Below, piece by piece: positions 22,033 through 34,600 of a DNA stretch of 64,000 nucleotides. A program made the translations under genes and the position numbers. The notes below the pieces were generated by a model. It had not been told where the DNA came from, did not search any database, and was given only the letters and a program-made list of their open reading frames with translations. Position 1 is the stretch's first letter, and each line of letters begins with the position of its first letter. Source of the DNA: Dactylorhiza incarnata (lineage: Eukaryota; Streptophyta; Magnoliopsida; Asparagales; Orchidaceae); contig JAWHQI010000272.1 in the NCBI GenBank assembly GCA_033032865.1, positions 3,038,001 to 3,102,000 on the forward strand. The letters are read 5' to 3'.

Positions 22033-25000
22033 TGTAAGACCCCCCCTCCCGGAACACAAAACACGGCTGAGGGAGTCTTATGCCCAGGACAGCCGCCTTG
22101 CGGAAGCGCCAGCTCACGGGCTAGCCACCTCCACAAGACGCCTATCCCGCCGGCTAAACCAACTCAACAGCGCCAACCCATCAATAAACTAAAACAAGAA
22201 GCCACATATAGATATATATAATTCGCATAAGTAAGAGTCCATAATTATACAAAAAGGTAGCTCCACGAGCTCCTGCAAAATATATCAGAGTATCACACAA
22301 GATGCCCAAATGGGCTACATCTCAAAACTACTACTCACGTCTGTCACTGCCGGTACTGTAGGTATCGCTGTCTCCGGCCCTGCCGCCCTGACCTGGCTGT
22401 CCTCCTCCTGCGCCGTGCACTGCGGCTCCAGGACGCACTCCTAAAAAGAGGGACGTAGCAACCGTTAGTCATAAAGACTAAGTGGCTTCACATCCGCTCC
22501 CCCGGCGACTCCAAGGCACCGGGCGGTAGAATTGAATAGAAGCTGCAATATTAGCAATAGTATACAAAACAGGTGACAGGAAGGGTTGTTCATATGTGTC
22601 GGTTGTATAAGTACCCAAGTACTTGCAATGACACTAACAAGCTGTTCATAAGTATATATATATGTAGCAGCAGTTATAAATGCAAGTACTGGAAACAGAA
22701 AGCATAAGCAGAGTATCAAAATCGTACTAGTAACAGGACATAGATAAAGTATCACAGAGCTGAATTGAACTTAACTTATAAGGATGCCCATACAAGCTTA
22801 TAAGTTAAGGGTTTGCATATAAAGGTAACTCATCATATAAAGATGCCCATACAAGTTTATATGATGAGTATCCATTGCTGTGCAATGCAATGATTATGAT
22901 ATGAATGCGGTGCAATGATTATGATATGAATGCGGTGCAATGATTATGATATGAATGCGGTGCAATGATTATGATATGAATGCGGTGCAATGATTATGAT
23001 ATGATGACTTCTCCAAGCGCATTTGCTATGTCGACACAGACCTTTAGTTCCCACTTTTCGAGGGTAGCTAACCACTCAGGCGCCCCCCGTCGTGGCCAGA
23101 CGGTGGCAGTGCACGGGCTTCGCCACTACTAGGAGGGTATGAACACTACCGGTCCTAGGCCTATGTACGCCTCGACGCTCTTGTTCATAGCGGAGTCCTT
23201 GCGTACTACCTGCATTCCTGCGGGGTCTTCAAGACGCGGAGGGGATCTATTGGGTAGATGGACACCAAGACATTCCAACCCAACCGGTCTGAGTCTAACT
23301 GCCGGCTCCTGTCGGTGTCACGACTAGCGAGCCCGTAGACCCGCCACCAACTATCCTCTACCGAGGATCACTACACTACCATGTGTGAAAACCTGCACAT
23401 TCATACTATCACGTCCTGCCCGTAGGCCCATTCACAACCGGTGCTCACAAGCACTCATCATATTAGCACGTTCTGCCCGTAGGCTCCGTTCACAACCGGT
23501 GCTCATAAGCACTCATCATATTAGCACGTTCTGCCCGTAGGCTCCGTTCACAACCGGTGCTCACAAGCACTCATCATATTAGCACGTTCTGCCCGTAGGC
23601 TCCGTTCACCACAAGTTCAACCTAGTTGAACTATTCACATTCTTGAAAGTTTACTACCAATACGCATCATCCCGTTGTTTATCTAGCGAGGCGATCATTC
23701 ATAGAAGCACATCTTCCAAACATGCGCCAAGAGTCCCCAAGATAACGTTCCGGATTTCCAAGCATATCTCACATGTCATCGACATTCACCTCTCGCACTC
23801 AATTTACGGCTCACTCTATCACAATGAGATGTTTATCGCATTTGAGGGGTTTTCACCAAACCACACTCTTCGCTGAGTGATCGATCGATGTGCGCATTAT
23901 TATAAACATGTCGTCAAAGTCTTTATTCGATTATTCATCGCAATGCCTCATTCCATACATCATGCCATTCGCCCATGCTCCGCCCAATTGACACGTAAAT
24001 CTGGGCACTCATTTCCTCATTAAATTGGAGAATATAGATTTTTCTCCAAACAATAGCCACGTCGGCATTCCTAGTTATTATTCCCAGAGCGAAGCGAGAA
24101 CGAACTACGGTTGGCGAAATCACAACAAGTACCCTCCCACAACTCGTGAAATTCAACAAGGGTCAGCACAATATCATCAATTCGATTTCTACCACTATTA
24201 AGAGCGTCGGACAAGTATTATAAAAGATATCCCAAGTTTATCGCAATTCAAACTACAACGACGCTGATTAACAAAACTGAGATTCTGGGAGTTCTACTCC
24301 ACCCCAAATTATGTGCGACCCCATTTTGGAAAGCTCTCTCCAAGGGCTACAACACTCATGTTGAGTCCTAAACCCAGATCCAAGTGGATCCTACCTAAAA
24401 TCTGCTCCAAAGTCAACTGCAGAAACCTGGACAGCAAAAACAGCACGCACTTAAACAATTTCCCGCTTTCTGGACAGTCCACTCGACTGGACTTTTAGGC
24501 AGCTACAGGTCACTTCAGAAAACGGATAACCTATCGTTGGAAAGCTCTTTCCGAGGGCTACAACTTTCATGTTGAGCCTGGAACCTAGTTCCAGTGGGAA
24601 GAAGCCCAAAAATTGGCTTGAACACAGCTGCGCACAATTTCACCCCTTATTTACCAAGTGCAATGTTATGAATTAAACTTTCTTTAGCAAGGGGCTATTA
24701 TCCTCTTTATCACATAATATACATGATCAAAAACCCTAATAAACAGAGGGTTAATTATCATCTTCCCCAACCAAAATTTCATAATTTAAGTCATATATAC
24801 AGAACTTCATCTATCCTTCTAACCATATAATTAAACTCCTGCTATTCCCCAACAAGAAATCCCATAGCAGGGAACTATAATTGATCATATATAAGTAGGA
24901 GCATATATAAATAAAATCCCATAACAGGGAACTAAGCCCTTAATCGATTTATCAAGCCCTAGCATTATTTTCTCATCGATCTCCCTCCACAGACCACGGC

Positions 25001-26137
25001 TATGCACCAAATCAGATCCTATCTCAACCTCTTGGTGAGAAGAAATGATTTCAAGGAACTTCACGGCAAGCGGTGCCCTAAATCTGAAGTTCCATGTGGT
25101 CAATCTAAGAAAACTCCATTAAAGCTCACACGAGGAGCTCTCTTGAGCCTTCATCTCTCCTATTGTGATCTAAGTGGCTAACACCAAGGGAGAGGGGAGG
25201 AAGTCACCTTAATCCGGGCCGACGATCGCGGCGATCTCCTCGGCGCCATGAACGAACTCGACCTTCTCCAAGCTAGCTCTTCTTCCAATGGTCGCACAAG
25301 CTTTTCCACGGGTTTTCTTGGCCAAAGATCCTTCAAAGCTCCCTGGATAGAATCCCTGGGAGGAAGAAAATGAAGAGAAGAAGAAGAAGAAGGAGAAGAA
25401 GAAGAAGCAGAGGAAAAAGATGAAGATAAAGAAGAGGAAAATCGCTCGGGTAATCAGCTCTTAAGAGAGAAGAGAGGATAATGGGAAATAAGGGTTAGCA
25501 TTAAATGCTCCCCCCCATTCCCAATGCAAGCCCTGGAACTCCAAGATTTGACATCCGCCTAAAAGATAAGTTCTTCGAATTTTGCCCAGTTTTCGTCGAA
25601 CGGGACACGTTTCGTCGAACGGATCGTTCGACTTTCGTCGAACGGAAGTCAATTCGTCGACCGCAGCTGGCAAAATCTTCGTCGAGCGCTGCCTAATTCG
25701 TCTACCGCCGAAACACATGATTCGTCGAACGCCGTTCCACGATACTTCGTCGAACGCAGAACCTTAGTCGAACGTCGTTCGACGATATTTCGTCGAACGC
25801 CGTTCGACAAACTTTCGTCGAACGCCGTTCGACGAACTTTCGTCGAACGCTGGCAGCCTTCTTCGATCGCGGCTGCAGCAATGTTTCGTCGAACACAACC
25901 TCCTTTACTTCGCCGAACGCCTCTATCCCTTCGACGTTCGTCGAACGGAGCTTCCCTTCAACGTTCGTCGAACGAGGCTCTCCTTCGACGTTCGTCGAAC
26001 GAAATCACAGAAATATATATATCAACAATTTGTTAATCCTTTCCCCCAATTAATCCAAAACCGTGCACGCACTAGAAAGCCCAAAATCGGGTAGTCAAAA
26101 CGTCTCCGATGGGTCAAGCGCGAAACGGGATGTTACA
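22033..26137 (-). repeat. 5' LTR of the LARD-like element (4.1 kb)
   Basis: It matches the left LTR throughout except for more tandem copies (five of the roughly 24 bp unit near 22888-23005, four of the 57 bp unit near 23400-23610) and an extra block of about 1.7 kb (23610-25285). The block reads as ordinary LTR sequence, so a deletion in the left LTR is the simpler explanation. The TTCGTCGAACG cluster is at 25590-26000. Confidence 0.88.
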
Positions 26138-26142
26138 ATTTC

Positions 26143-26690
26143 AATATGGGTGTCATATATGACGCCAATGCATTCATATAAAATAATACATTATATATTA
26201 ATATTACCTAAGCATAGGTACGAAGGAATAAAATTGCTCACCGAAAAATGACGCATCTTTGTGTTGTTGCATAACTTTAGAATTGCTCCTAATACAATGT
26301 TGAAATGTTTGCTGATTGTAACAATTAAACGTAGATATGTTCCGTCGTCCCGAAATTTATTATTGTGAGCTAAGACGTACATAAAAATACATTAACCGAC
26401 TTTCTAACTGAAACATAGAAAAAAAACTGAAACATTATGTGTGTCTCTTAATAATTCACGCCTAATTATAATGTTACACATTTTCAAAAGAGCTTCTATT
26501 CATGCGAAGTTGGTTAAAACGATTGACATCTGTCCCACTATATAATTGAGTAAACAACATCCTTTTTAAAATATTCTTAGCACCGACCTCTACAAGATCT
26601 CTTGTAATTTTGGGTTTCATCATAACTACAGTGGCCGCAACAAGAGCCGCTGCAACTGCTGCTGTCCTATGTCTACGACGCTTCATTATT
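26143..26690 (-). pseudogene. Harbinger nuclease, N-terminal part
   Basis: Minus-strand frames show a start MKRRRHRTAAVAAALVAA, then YSGTDVNRFNQLRMNRSSF, NIIIRRELLRDTHNVS, and a helical region with YLRLIVTISKHFNIVLGAI. These match the helix-turn-helix N-terminal part of Harbinger nucleases. The last piece, near 26190-26143, is CIGVIYDTHI, where the family usually has an Asp-Gly-Thr-His. It meets the LARD target site, and the frame resumes at 16575. At least one frame change occurs between 26400 and 26480, and an intron is possible. Confidence 0.75.
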
Positions 26691-26739
26691 TCATCCATAT
26701 ACATATGTACAATAATGTAACAATAATTAAACACATAGA

Positions 26740-26950
26740 AACACACACACACACACAAACACACAACACACAAAAACACACAGAAACACACAGAAACACA
26801 CAGAAACACACAGAAACACACAGAAACACACAGAAATACGCAGAAATACGCAGAAACACGCAGAAACACGCGGAAACACGCAGAAACACGCAGAAACACG
26901 CAGAAACACGCAGAAACACACAGAAACACACAGAAAATACAACACAATCA
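26740..26950 (+). repeat. Minisatellite (cacRcagaaa)n
   Basis: About 18 tandem 10 bp units of cacacagaaa/cacgcagaaa are flanked by ordinary CA repeats out to 27055. All long frames through it are low-complexity artefacts. Confidence 0.95.
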
Positions 26951-27055
26951 CAAATACAATCATGCATATAAACACACACAATCACACACAGACATAGAAA
27001 CACACACATAAAAACACACAATCACACATACAACCACGCACACATACAAACACAC

Positions 27056-28919
27056 TCGACCTATGATCTTGACTATATTAAACTTGACACTAACTCTTAA
27101 TCATCAAGTATAAAGGTTTATCAAGTGAGCTGAAGCAAAAGAGTTGAGTTGAGAAGATTAGAATTTGACTAAGACAAATATCGTCTTTGTAAGGTTAAAT
27201 ATCATCGAGTGAAGGTCTCGATATCGTCTTGAAGACCCTAAGCTCTAAGACGATATCGTCTTGTAAACTCACAACATCACTCATATCGTCTTGTCTAAGA
27301 AGAAGATGTATATCTAAATATCGTCTTGGTAGAATACTTTCCAAGATTATATCGTCTTGACAAAGTTCACATTACCTTCATATCGTCTTAGAAGTATACT
27401 TCATTTTGTTTGAAGGGTTTATATGAAGGAAGAAATTGACAAGTCAATTATCGTTGAGGTCACTCGAAATGCCGTCGAGGAATCAAGACGACATTTCATG
27501 AATAACAAGACGATTCGTTTAGAGGAGCTCAAATATCGCCTTGAAGATCATGAAGATATATCAAGTCGAATCGTGTTGAAGATTCGACTAAAAGGCACTT
27601 GCACCAAAATATCGTCTTGAAGACTATGAAGATATATCAAGTCGAATCGTGTTGAAGATTAGACTAGAAGGCACAATCAGTAAAATATCGTCGTGAAGGC
27701 TATGAAGAAACATCAAGTCAATTCGTGTAGGAGAATCGACTAGAAGGTTGAAGGAATAAAATATCGTCTTGTGGAAGAGACAACAAGATGATTCGTGTAA
27801 ACAACTCGTCTAGATGAATAAAGAGTGTAATATCGTCTTGTAAACCACCAGTCACCAAGACGATTTGTATAGACGATTCGACCAGAAGAATCTACTATGA
27901 AATATTGTCTTGACCTCAAGACAATTAGTGCAGAAGAAGTGCAGATTCGTCCAGAAGAAGTAAATTTAACTAGACATCTAGTCGAATGGCAGAAAGGCGT
28001 GAATTCAAATTGAAGCGCTGATTTAGGATTTTCTCCATTAATGCCGCCGCAGATTGAGCCAATGAATCACGTCTGCTAAGGAAAGAGATCTCTGACTTAA
28101 TGTCAGTACTAGAATCGACCGTTAGACATTCTTGTCTTATAAAAGGGGATGCGACGCTGATGTAAACCCTAATCGCTAATCTCCTAATCGACAAATCTAA
28201 AAGAAAACTATTTCTGCCGCTACAAGTACTGCTCTATTAAAAAACTTAAGGAAGGAGAAGACAAGCAAAAACAAAATCAATAATCTTCTTCAAGAAGAAA
28301 GGTCTATCAAAGTTGCTGATTCAGATCAATGATCGTTCAACTAAAAGAAGGGTCTTCATTTGTGCAGAAAATATTTCACCGCTTCATCCACGACATCTGC
28401 AGGAAGACTCAAATTGAAGCCCATCTTCTTCAGGGCTTCAAGAAGACTCCAAAACATTTAAGCTTATTTATTTTGAGCATATAGAAAGTTTGTTACTAAA
28501 CTTATTAAAACTATAGGATCTCTGTGAGATCTGAGTTGTAGGATTTTCGAGCGGAATTTGAGTTGTAGGGCCCTGTCTTGCCTGAACGTAGGAGACTTTG
28601 TCTCTGAGGTAGGAAGCCAATTAGTGCTTCTGAGTTGTAGGATCTTGCTGGATCTGAGGTAAGAGACTTGGTCTCTGAGGTAGGAAGCCGAACAGAGCTT
28701 CTGAGTTGTAGGGTCCTTGTGACCTGAGGAGGAGACGCGGTCTCTGAGTTGTAGGATCTGTGGATCTGAGTTTTGGTGGAGATTGCCAAGTCTAGCACAC
28801 TGTTAGATAGACGAAGGGGGGCAGTGGAGTACCCGGAGACATGTTGTCTTTGGGAACCACTATAAATAGCCTGTGTCTATGCTGTGATTGCTGTGTGATT
28901 GTTGCACTTATATTTATTA
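27056..28919 (+). repeat. 5' LTR of the copia-type element, 5' truncated
   Basis: It aligns with 38193-40573, lacking the first 195 bases and the last 70 or so of the right LTR. It contains about 13 copies of a motif near ATATCGTCTTG (27180-27910), then a block of repeated gagttgtaggatct/gaggtaggagac phrases (28511-28760), then a TATA box. The left edge runs into the CA-rich minisatellite. Confidence 0.88.
28861..28868 (+). promoter_or_regulatory. TATA box in the 5' LTR
   Basis: TATAAATA is preceded by a GC-balanced stretch and lies about 80 bases before gag. The matching position in the 3' LTR reads ctctaaatag, so the box is damaged there. Confidence 0.6.
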
Positions 28920-28940
28920 GCCTACATTGGGCTAATCACA

Positions 28941-31137
28941 ATGACTGATGACTGGGAGAAGGATGAATATCCTGCTGCCAAAGTGGGGATAAGGGCACCC
29001 CTCACTCTCTCAGACAGTGAGTCTGAAGAAGAAGATTGCTATGGGCTTGTTGCTCTATTTGATGATGAAGATCAGGATGACTCATCCTGCTCAGGTATGC
29101 ATCCCTTCCTCATTTTCATTACCCGAGTCAAGTATGAAGGCCAAGAGTGCATCAAATGCCAACTCATCATCTAATGAGGGTATTTCTGATGGAGAATCCA
29201 AGGTTGTCAGGATCGAGATCCTAGGTAAGATCGTTTTGTGGTTGGATCGGATCGTAGGATCGGATCGAGGATCGCAAGATCCTACAACATTCATAGATTA
29301 ATCTCAAAATATAAAATTGAATTTTGTATCATCCAATTACATGCTCAATTAACAAAAAATCAATAAATTGAGCAGTATGCAAATAATTATATTAAAATTT
29401 TTTGAATAACTAAAATAAAAAAGATAATATCATACTAAGTTCACTTTCAGTTTCAGGTAGGACTCCAAATGTCTACTAACAATAAAAAAAATCTGAACTG
29501 CTGGATTGGTGGAAGCCTAAAAGCAGGAAGACGAATCCAGACTGTTGGATTGCTCGTATGCTGGAAGCAGGAAGCTTGAATTGCTCGTATACTGGATTTC
29601 TAACCGTTAGATTGCTCGTACGCTAGAAAGTAAGATTAGACGTCGGCCTGAAAATAGGAAGCAGGAAGCTACTGGATTACCAACCACTGAATTGCTCATA
29701 CACAGAAATATAAGATAAGACACTGATACCACTTGAAATGGAACCTGGTAAGGAAGGAAAAAGAAGATATTGTCTGGACTGGAAGCGACCGAAGACGTCG
29801 GTTTTGGTCTCTGTTTGCAGCCAACAATCGACATTTGGGATATGGTAAAACAACATGATATGATTCTGTGATGGGGTATGCGGGTGGGATTGGGATAATG
29901 TTAAGCAATGAGTTATGGGTGTTGGACTGGTTGAATGGGGTCGGGATAGGGTTGAACATGTTTCTAGTTTCCTTTGGCCGGACCGGTAGAATTGGTTCGG
30001 GATCGCGATCCTAAGATCTGGATCGTGATCCCAGTCGTAGATGTGCTGATTTAGATCCTAGGTAAGATCCGGATCGATTTACAAAATCTGGATCGTAGAA
30101 TCGTAAGATCCTAAGATCCGGATCGCGATCTTGATAACCATGTGAGAATCAGATGATTGCTCATCATGTAATTTTGAGAATTATTCTGATCTATTGAAAC
30201 AGTTTGGTACCCTCTTAGCTGCTCTCAAGAAGAGAAAAAAGTTGGTTAAATCTCACGCTGAGGAGATAGGGATCCTCAAGCTATTCAGATCTCAAGTAGA
30301 TGAGAAGACCAAGGAGATCACTGAGATGTCCTATGAGCTTATAGTACTTTAAAAGAAGTATGAAGCTTAGAGTAGAGTAGTCAAGTCTTTGGAGGTCAAG
30401 CTCCTTGCTGAAAGGAAGCTTGTGACAAGTTTCTCAAAGCCAAAGACTGTGCTCCCAATTATAGACAACTTCTCTTCTCCCTATAGATGAAGGCTTATAT
30501 ATAATAAGGAGAAGGTGGAAATCTCCAAAGATTCAACTATCTTTCAGAAAGTCATATTGCCCTTCAATACATATGACAATGACCTAATCTATGGATACCT
30601 CTCCAATGAATGCTCCACTAGTGGAACAAAGCCACAAATCTCAAGAAGGAGAGCAAACATTGGACAAAGTGTCGTCAAGGCACCTCATATGGAGATCCAG
30701 ATGAAAGATCATGGGTCATTCGTATTTGGCTTAACAACAACAACCAAAGGAAAGGAAAAGACACTTCCTCAAAGGCCTATCCCTAAGATGAACCATGCGA
30801 CTGTGCAACCCACCTTCTACCATGCACACAGTCACAAGATCCAGGAAATGCTAAGAATGTAGCAGCCTGCTCCTCTGATCACTAGCTCCATCACTCCATT
30901 CAGAAGGTGATTCAGAAGAGGAGGTACAATAAATTTGATTGCTGGTGTTGTGGCAAAATTGGCCACTTTGCCTTAGACTGCTGGTTCAACCCAACAGTGC
31001 CTAGGACAATGAATGTGAGACTTGTCAATAGTCGTGTTGTGGAGCAACCAATATTTATGACTAACAATGATCTGGGGCCCTCAACGATGAATGAAATCTC
31101 ATTCAAGGTTGAGCTTGGTACACTCAACGATGAATGA
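28941..31137 (+). pseudogene. copia gag-like region, split by a hAT element
   Basis: It starts at 28941 (MTDDWEKDEYPA), with an acidic SDSESEEEDCYGLVALFDDEDQDD stretch. A small frame change near 29095 precedes the hAT insertion 29199-30142. Gag resumes with YSDLLKQFGTLLAALKKRKK and a charged, coiled-coil-like segment (to about 30480). Then comes a Ser/Thr-rich part and the zinc knuckle C-WC-C-GKIGHFALD-C at 30949-30990 (C-x2-C-x4-H-x4-C). At least one internal stop (30351) is present. Gag would package RNA. Pol domains do not follow, and DNA from 31140 to 31600 has no coding signal. Confidence 0.72.
29199..30142. mobile_element. hAT-type transposon, GGATCG-rich family, copy 2
   Basis: It starts CAAGGTTGTCAGGATCG and ends in a diverged complement (gcgatcttgataaccatg). 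The flanks are GGAGAATC and TGAGAATC, an 8 bp duplication with one change. It has the same GGATCG-rich ends as 1493-2765 but is shorter and without a readable BED finger. It sits in the copia gag. Confidence 0.85.
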
Positions 31138-31503
31138 AATCTCATTGCTACATTAAGCTCATGACTGTGATAGATAAATTAGAAAAGCCTATTTTTCACA
31201 ACCAAGATTCATTTTAATTAGAAAGGGGAATTAGAATTTAAATTCCTTAGGTCAGGATATTAAAAGCTAATCTGTCAAACTCTAGAAAATTTTCCGAGTA
31301 TTAACAGGTTTGAGTTGAAGTTAGGGCTATCGTGTAGAAGCCTAGTCAAATGCGAAGCAGCGCATGAGACTTAAATCTTGTTCGACCAGAAAAGACTTCT
31401 TGCTAAAGAGGGGTAATCTTGGTCGTCCATCAATATAATAAAATCAGACGGTCCTGATCTAGATGAACATGTACGCGCCTGTTGGCTTCCCCAAACTTTT
31501 ATG

Positions 31504-31511
31504 TATAAATA
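31504..31511 (+). promoter_or_regulatory. Possible internal TATA box before the second ORF
   Basis: TATAAATA lies about 100 bases before the ATG at 31611. The stretch between is pyrimidine- and A-rich, like a plant 5' leader (cctaatctcccccaccaaaaaac). This suggests the second ORF could have its own transcript. Confidence 0.4.
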
Positions 31512-31610
31512 GATCCGAATGTTAGATTAGGTCAAACTTTCATCATTCCTAATCTCCCCCACCAAAAAACTTCACAAACCCTCCCTCGGTCTCTCAAGAA
31601 TCCGTCATAA

Positions 31611-34600
31611 ATGGCGCCGAAGAAGTCAACAGAAGTATTCAATGTCGGATGTGAGCTTGTTAGAAGATTATTTGAGAATATTGAAGCAGATATAAAAGAA
31701 GTAATAGCTCTGTGCATGGATGCAGGACTAGAGTTCGTTCTCTCAGAACCTTCCAAAATCTTTGATCGAGAAGTCGTTAAGTTTTTCCAAAAAGCGGAAA
31801 TCTCCTCGACAGGAAAGGTAGTCTGATAACATGTTGCTGGACATAGAGTTAACATCACCGCACGTGGTCTAGCAAATGCTCTTAAGCTTTCGGGAGTTCC
31901 GGAAGGAGAAGAAGAAGAGGAAGTGAGTCCAAATGACTTTGGAGAGGCTCTGAAATGGTGCGGGTACACTGGGTCACCCTTCAGAACCCTATACAAGAAC
32001 AAGATGCCAACCTCAGGTAGACTGATGGCTGACATTGTTGGAAAAGTGCTCATCTGTAAACCAGGATCTCATGACAGAATCTCCAAGGAGATGTTCGAAC
32101 TGATGGCAAGGATTATTCTGAAGAAAAGGACTGCATGGGGAGTAGTGTTGTTTGAGAAAGTGAAGAATGCTCTGAAAAACCAAAACTTTGGGAGAATTCT
32201 CTCCCTATTCCTATGCAATTCTGCAGAGGAATTAGAATTAAATCAATCCTTGGGAGAATCAATCCATTGCAACATGAAAATTGACATGAAGGCTCTAGCT
32301 AAGTGGGGTCAGGCCTTCCCAAAGGCTGGAGAAAGATTGAAGGTTAGTAGCTCCAAAGTGAGCAAGGGAACCCAGGAAGAAGAGGAACCATCTTGAGAGA
32401 GAGAGAAGACGCTGGCGAAGTAAGAAACTTAGAAATCCCATACGCGACTGAGGGGGAGAGTGTTTAAGATCAAGATCAAGGAAATGCTACAATTGAGGGG
32501 GAGAGTCACATTGACCACTCAGCCGAAGAGATGTTCAGAAGTCAGGAAGGAATTACTTCAGTTGAGGGGGAGCATCCTACTGAACCATCTGCCCTAGAGG
32601 TTGAGAAAGACACCAATGAAGGGTTGTCTATTCAAGAGGACCTGAATCTTTCTGCAGTAGTGGAAACAATCACTGAGAAGATTGTGGAAGAAATTACCAA
32701 AGAAAATTCCTGCAGAGAACTGATCATGTACTCAGAAGCCTAAGAAGAAGAAAGGGAAAACAGTCCTATCCAAACAGAAAATCATGCTGAAACAATAATT
32801 GAAGATGTCAGTGCAGTTAAAAAGACAACAGAAAACACCAAGCTGACATTCCAAGCTCCTCTGCTGCTACTGGTCAAGATATTCCATCAAGCTCCATTAT
32901 TGACCAGATAAGAACTCTGCTAGGTGAACAGAGAAGGAACTTTGAAGACCATGTGTCAAAAGCCATAAAAGAAGTAAAGGTTGATCTGATGACAGGAATC
33001 AACCTCATCAAAGAGAACATGGATCATGTTAATTTACAAATCAGTAGATGGTTTGCGAAGGCAGCTGGAGTGGTGGACAACAATGTTAAAGTGATAAAAT
33101 CACTTAATGAAAAGTTAGACAGCTCCACTCAGGACATCTCAAACATAAAACAATATCTGAGCAAAACTGATCAAGTCCTGGAAAGTGGGATCAATCACTT
33201 GCAGGAATGTCCTCAACTGCCAAACTGAAGTATTGCAGAATCAGGAAAGCATCAAGAATGACATTCTGCAAGATCAAGAGCATATCAATGAAAATCCGAC
33301 AAAAAGAATAGAAACTTCCAAAACTGAAATTCAACAAGGCATAATTGAAGAAGTCAGAAAGGGGGAAAATATGGGGGCACAACAAGCCGCATGGCTAATG
33401 AATGAAATTCACATAGCCCTGTGTCATCCTCCCTATGCGCTATCTGAAGAACAGGATTTGGAACATCATTCCTCTCCAGTGCAGCATTATCATTAGGCCT
33501 GCGAGCGGTGCGGTTTGGGCCCAAACCGAAACCGCACCATATGGTTGCGGTTTTTGACCGACCAAAACCGTACCGCACCGAAACCGTGCGGTGCGGTTTC
33601 AATTCGGTGCGGTTTATGGTCGATTTTTGCGGTGCGGTTTCGGTTTTTGGCAGTTTTTCTCCCTTCTTTAATTTGGGCAAGATCCTTTTATGATTAGCCA
33701 TATGGAATCCTAGATTATTGTAATCCTAGTTTATAAGACGAAAGAAACAAAAAATACCCCACATAACCATATTAACTTTGTAAGCCCATATGAAATTTAA
33801 CAAACAGAACAGAAGAAATTAAGGAAGATAATCTAAGGAGGATATTCCCTAAAGAGCACAAATGATGCGTCCGATGAAAACATGAAGGAAATCTGGAATG
33901 AAAAGTACAATGAAAATTTGAACAAAATATGGAATTAAAACTGAAATAAAATCATGAATTAAACCTGGATATTTGAATAAAATTTTAAGGGACCAAAAAC
34001 TTCATGAAATCTGGAATGAAATCTTGAATGAAAGTATGAAACCTAGAAATAAAAAATGAAAACGTATATGAACTGTTGTATATATATTGAGACAAATCCT
34101 TAAATGCATATGAACCTAGAAGAAGCGAGGTAGTTGTTGGTTTCGTCGAAGATCCAGTAGACGTCGAAGATTAATAAGCGAACCGGAAGTCTGGAAGATC
34201 CAGTCGCTGCCAGTTTCGTCGGTTTGGAAGAAGCTAGGGATCCAGCGCTCCGCCTAGACTATCGGCTATCACATTCGCCTGGACTATCGCAGTCGCCTGA
34301 ACGGGACGTCAGACGGAAGATAATATCTAGGGCTCCAGCGATCCGCAACTCGCAAGGCTAATAACCAAATAGACGATGAATGAAATATATAAATAAATGT
34401 GGTTTATGGTTCCTATGTGCGGTTTATGGTTTAATTTACCGAACCGCACACTGCTTACTAAATCAATTTATGCAATTTACATAGAAACCGTAGGTGGCAT
34501 AGTAAATTGGTAGGTACCTGAGCTGAGATCTAACATATATAAAAATTACTTTTGACACTTATACTTATGGTGCGGTGCGGTGCGGTGCGGTGCGGTTTTC

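Larger units (their letters stand above)
16581..26137 (-). mobile_element. Large non-coding LTR element (LARD-like), 9.56 kb
   Basis: Two related flanking repeats (16581-18876 and 22033-26137) begin tgtaagacccccc and end cgggatgttaca. They are flanked by a perfect 5 bp duplication ATTTC (16576-16580 and 26138-26142). A tRNA-iMet primer-binding site lies just left of the right LTR, so the element is minus-strand. The internal 3.15 kb (18877-22032) has no gag or pol motif on either strand. It contains a 67 bp tandem array (19525-19977) and two near-identical ccaataaacgaagaRa motifs with a nearby cggctga/gggctga. It must rely on another element's proteins. Confidence 0.88.
15118..26690 (-). mobile_element. 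PIF/Harbinger transposon, interrupted
   Basis: The left end is probably the ggctccgttcgtttggcagg stretch at 15118. On the minus strand it carries a nuclease frame (about 26690-26143, resuming at 16575-16146) and, to the left, a SANT/Myb-like frame (15694-15440). That is the two-gene plan of PIF/Harbinger elements. A non-coding LTR element (16581-26137) splits the nuclease gene. The right terminal repeat was not found: the DNA past 26690 is a minisatellite, then a truncated copia LTR. The right end may be deleted. Confidence 0.75.

Noticed and set aside
26474..27021. Long cysteine/phenylalanine-rich frames on the minus strand and a His/Glu/Thr frame on the plus strand
   Set aside because: They are translations of the 10 bp minisatellite and CA repeats. 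Only the end near 26474-26690 (minus) shows Harbinger similarity.
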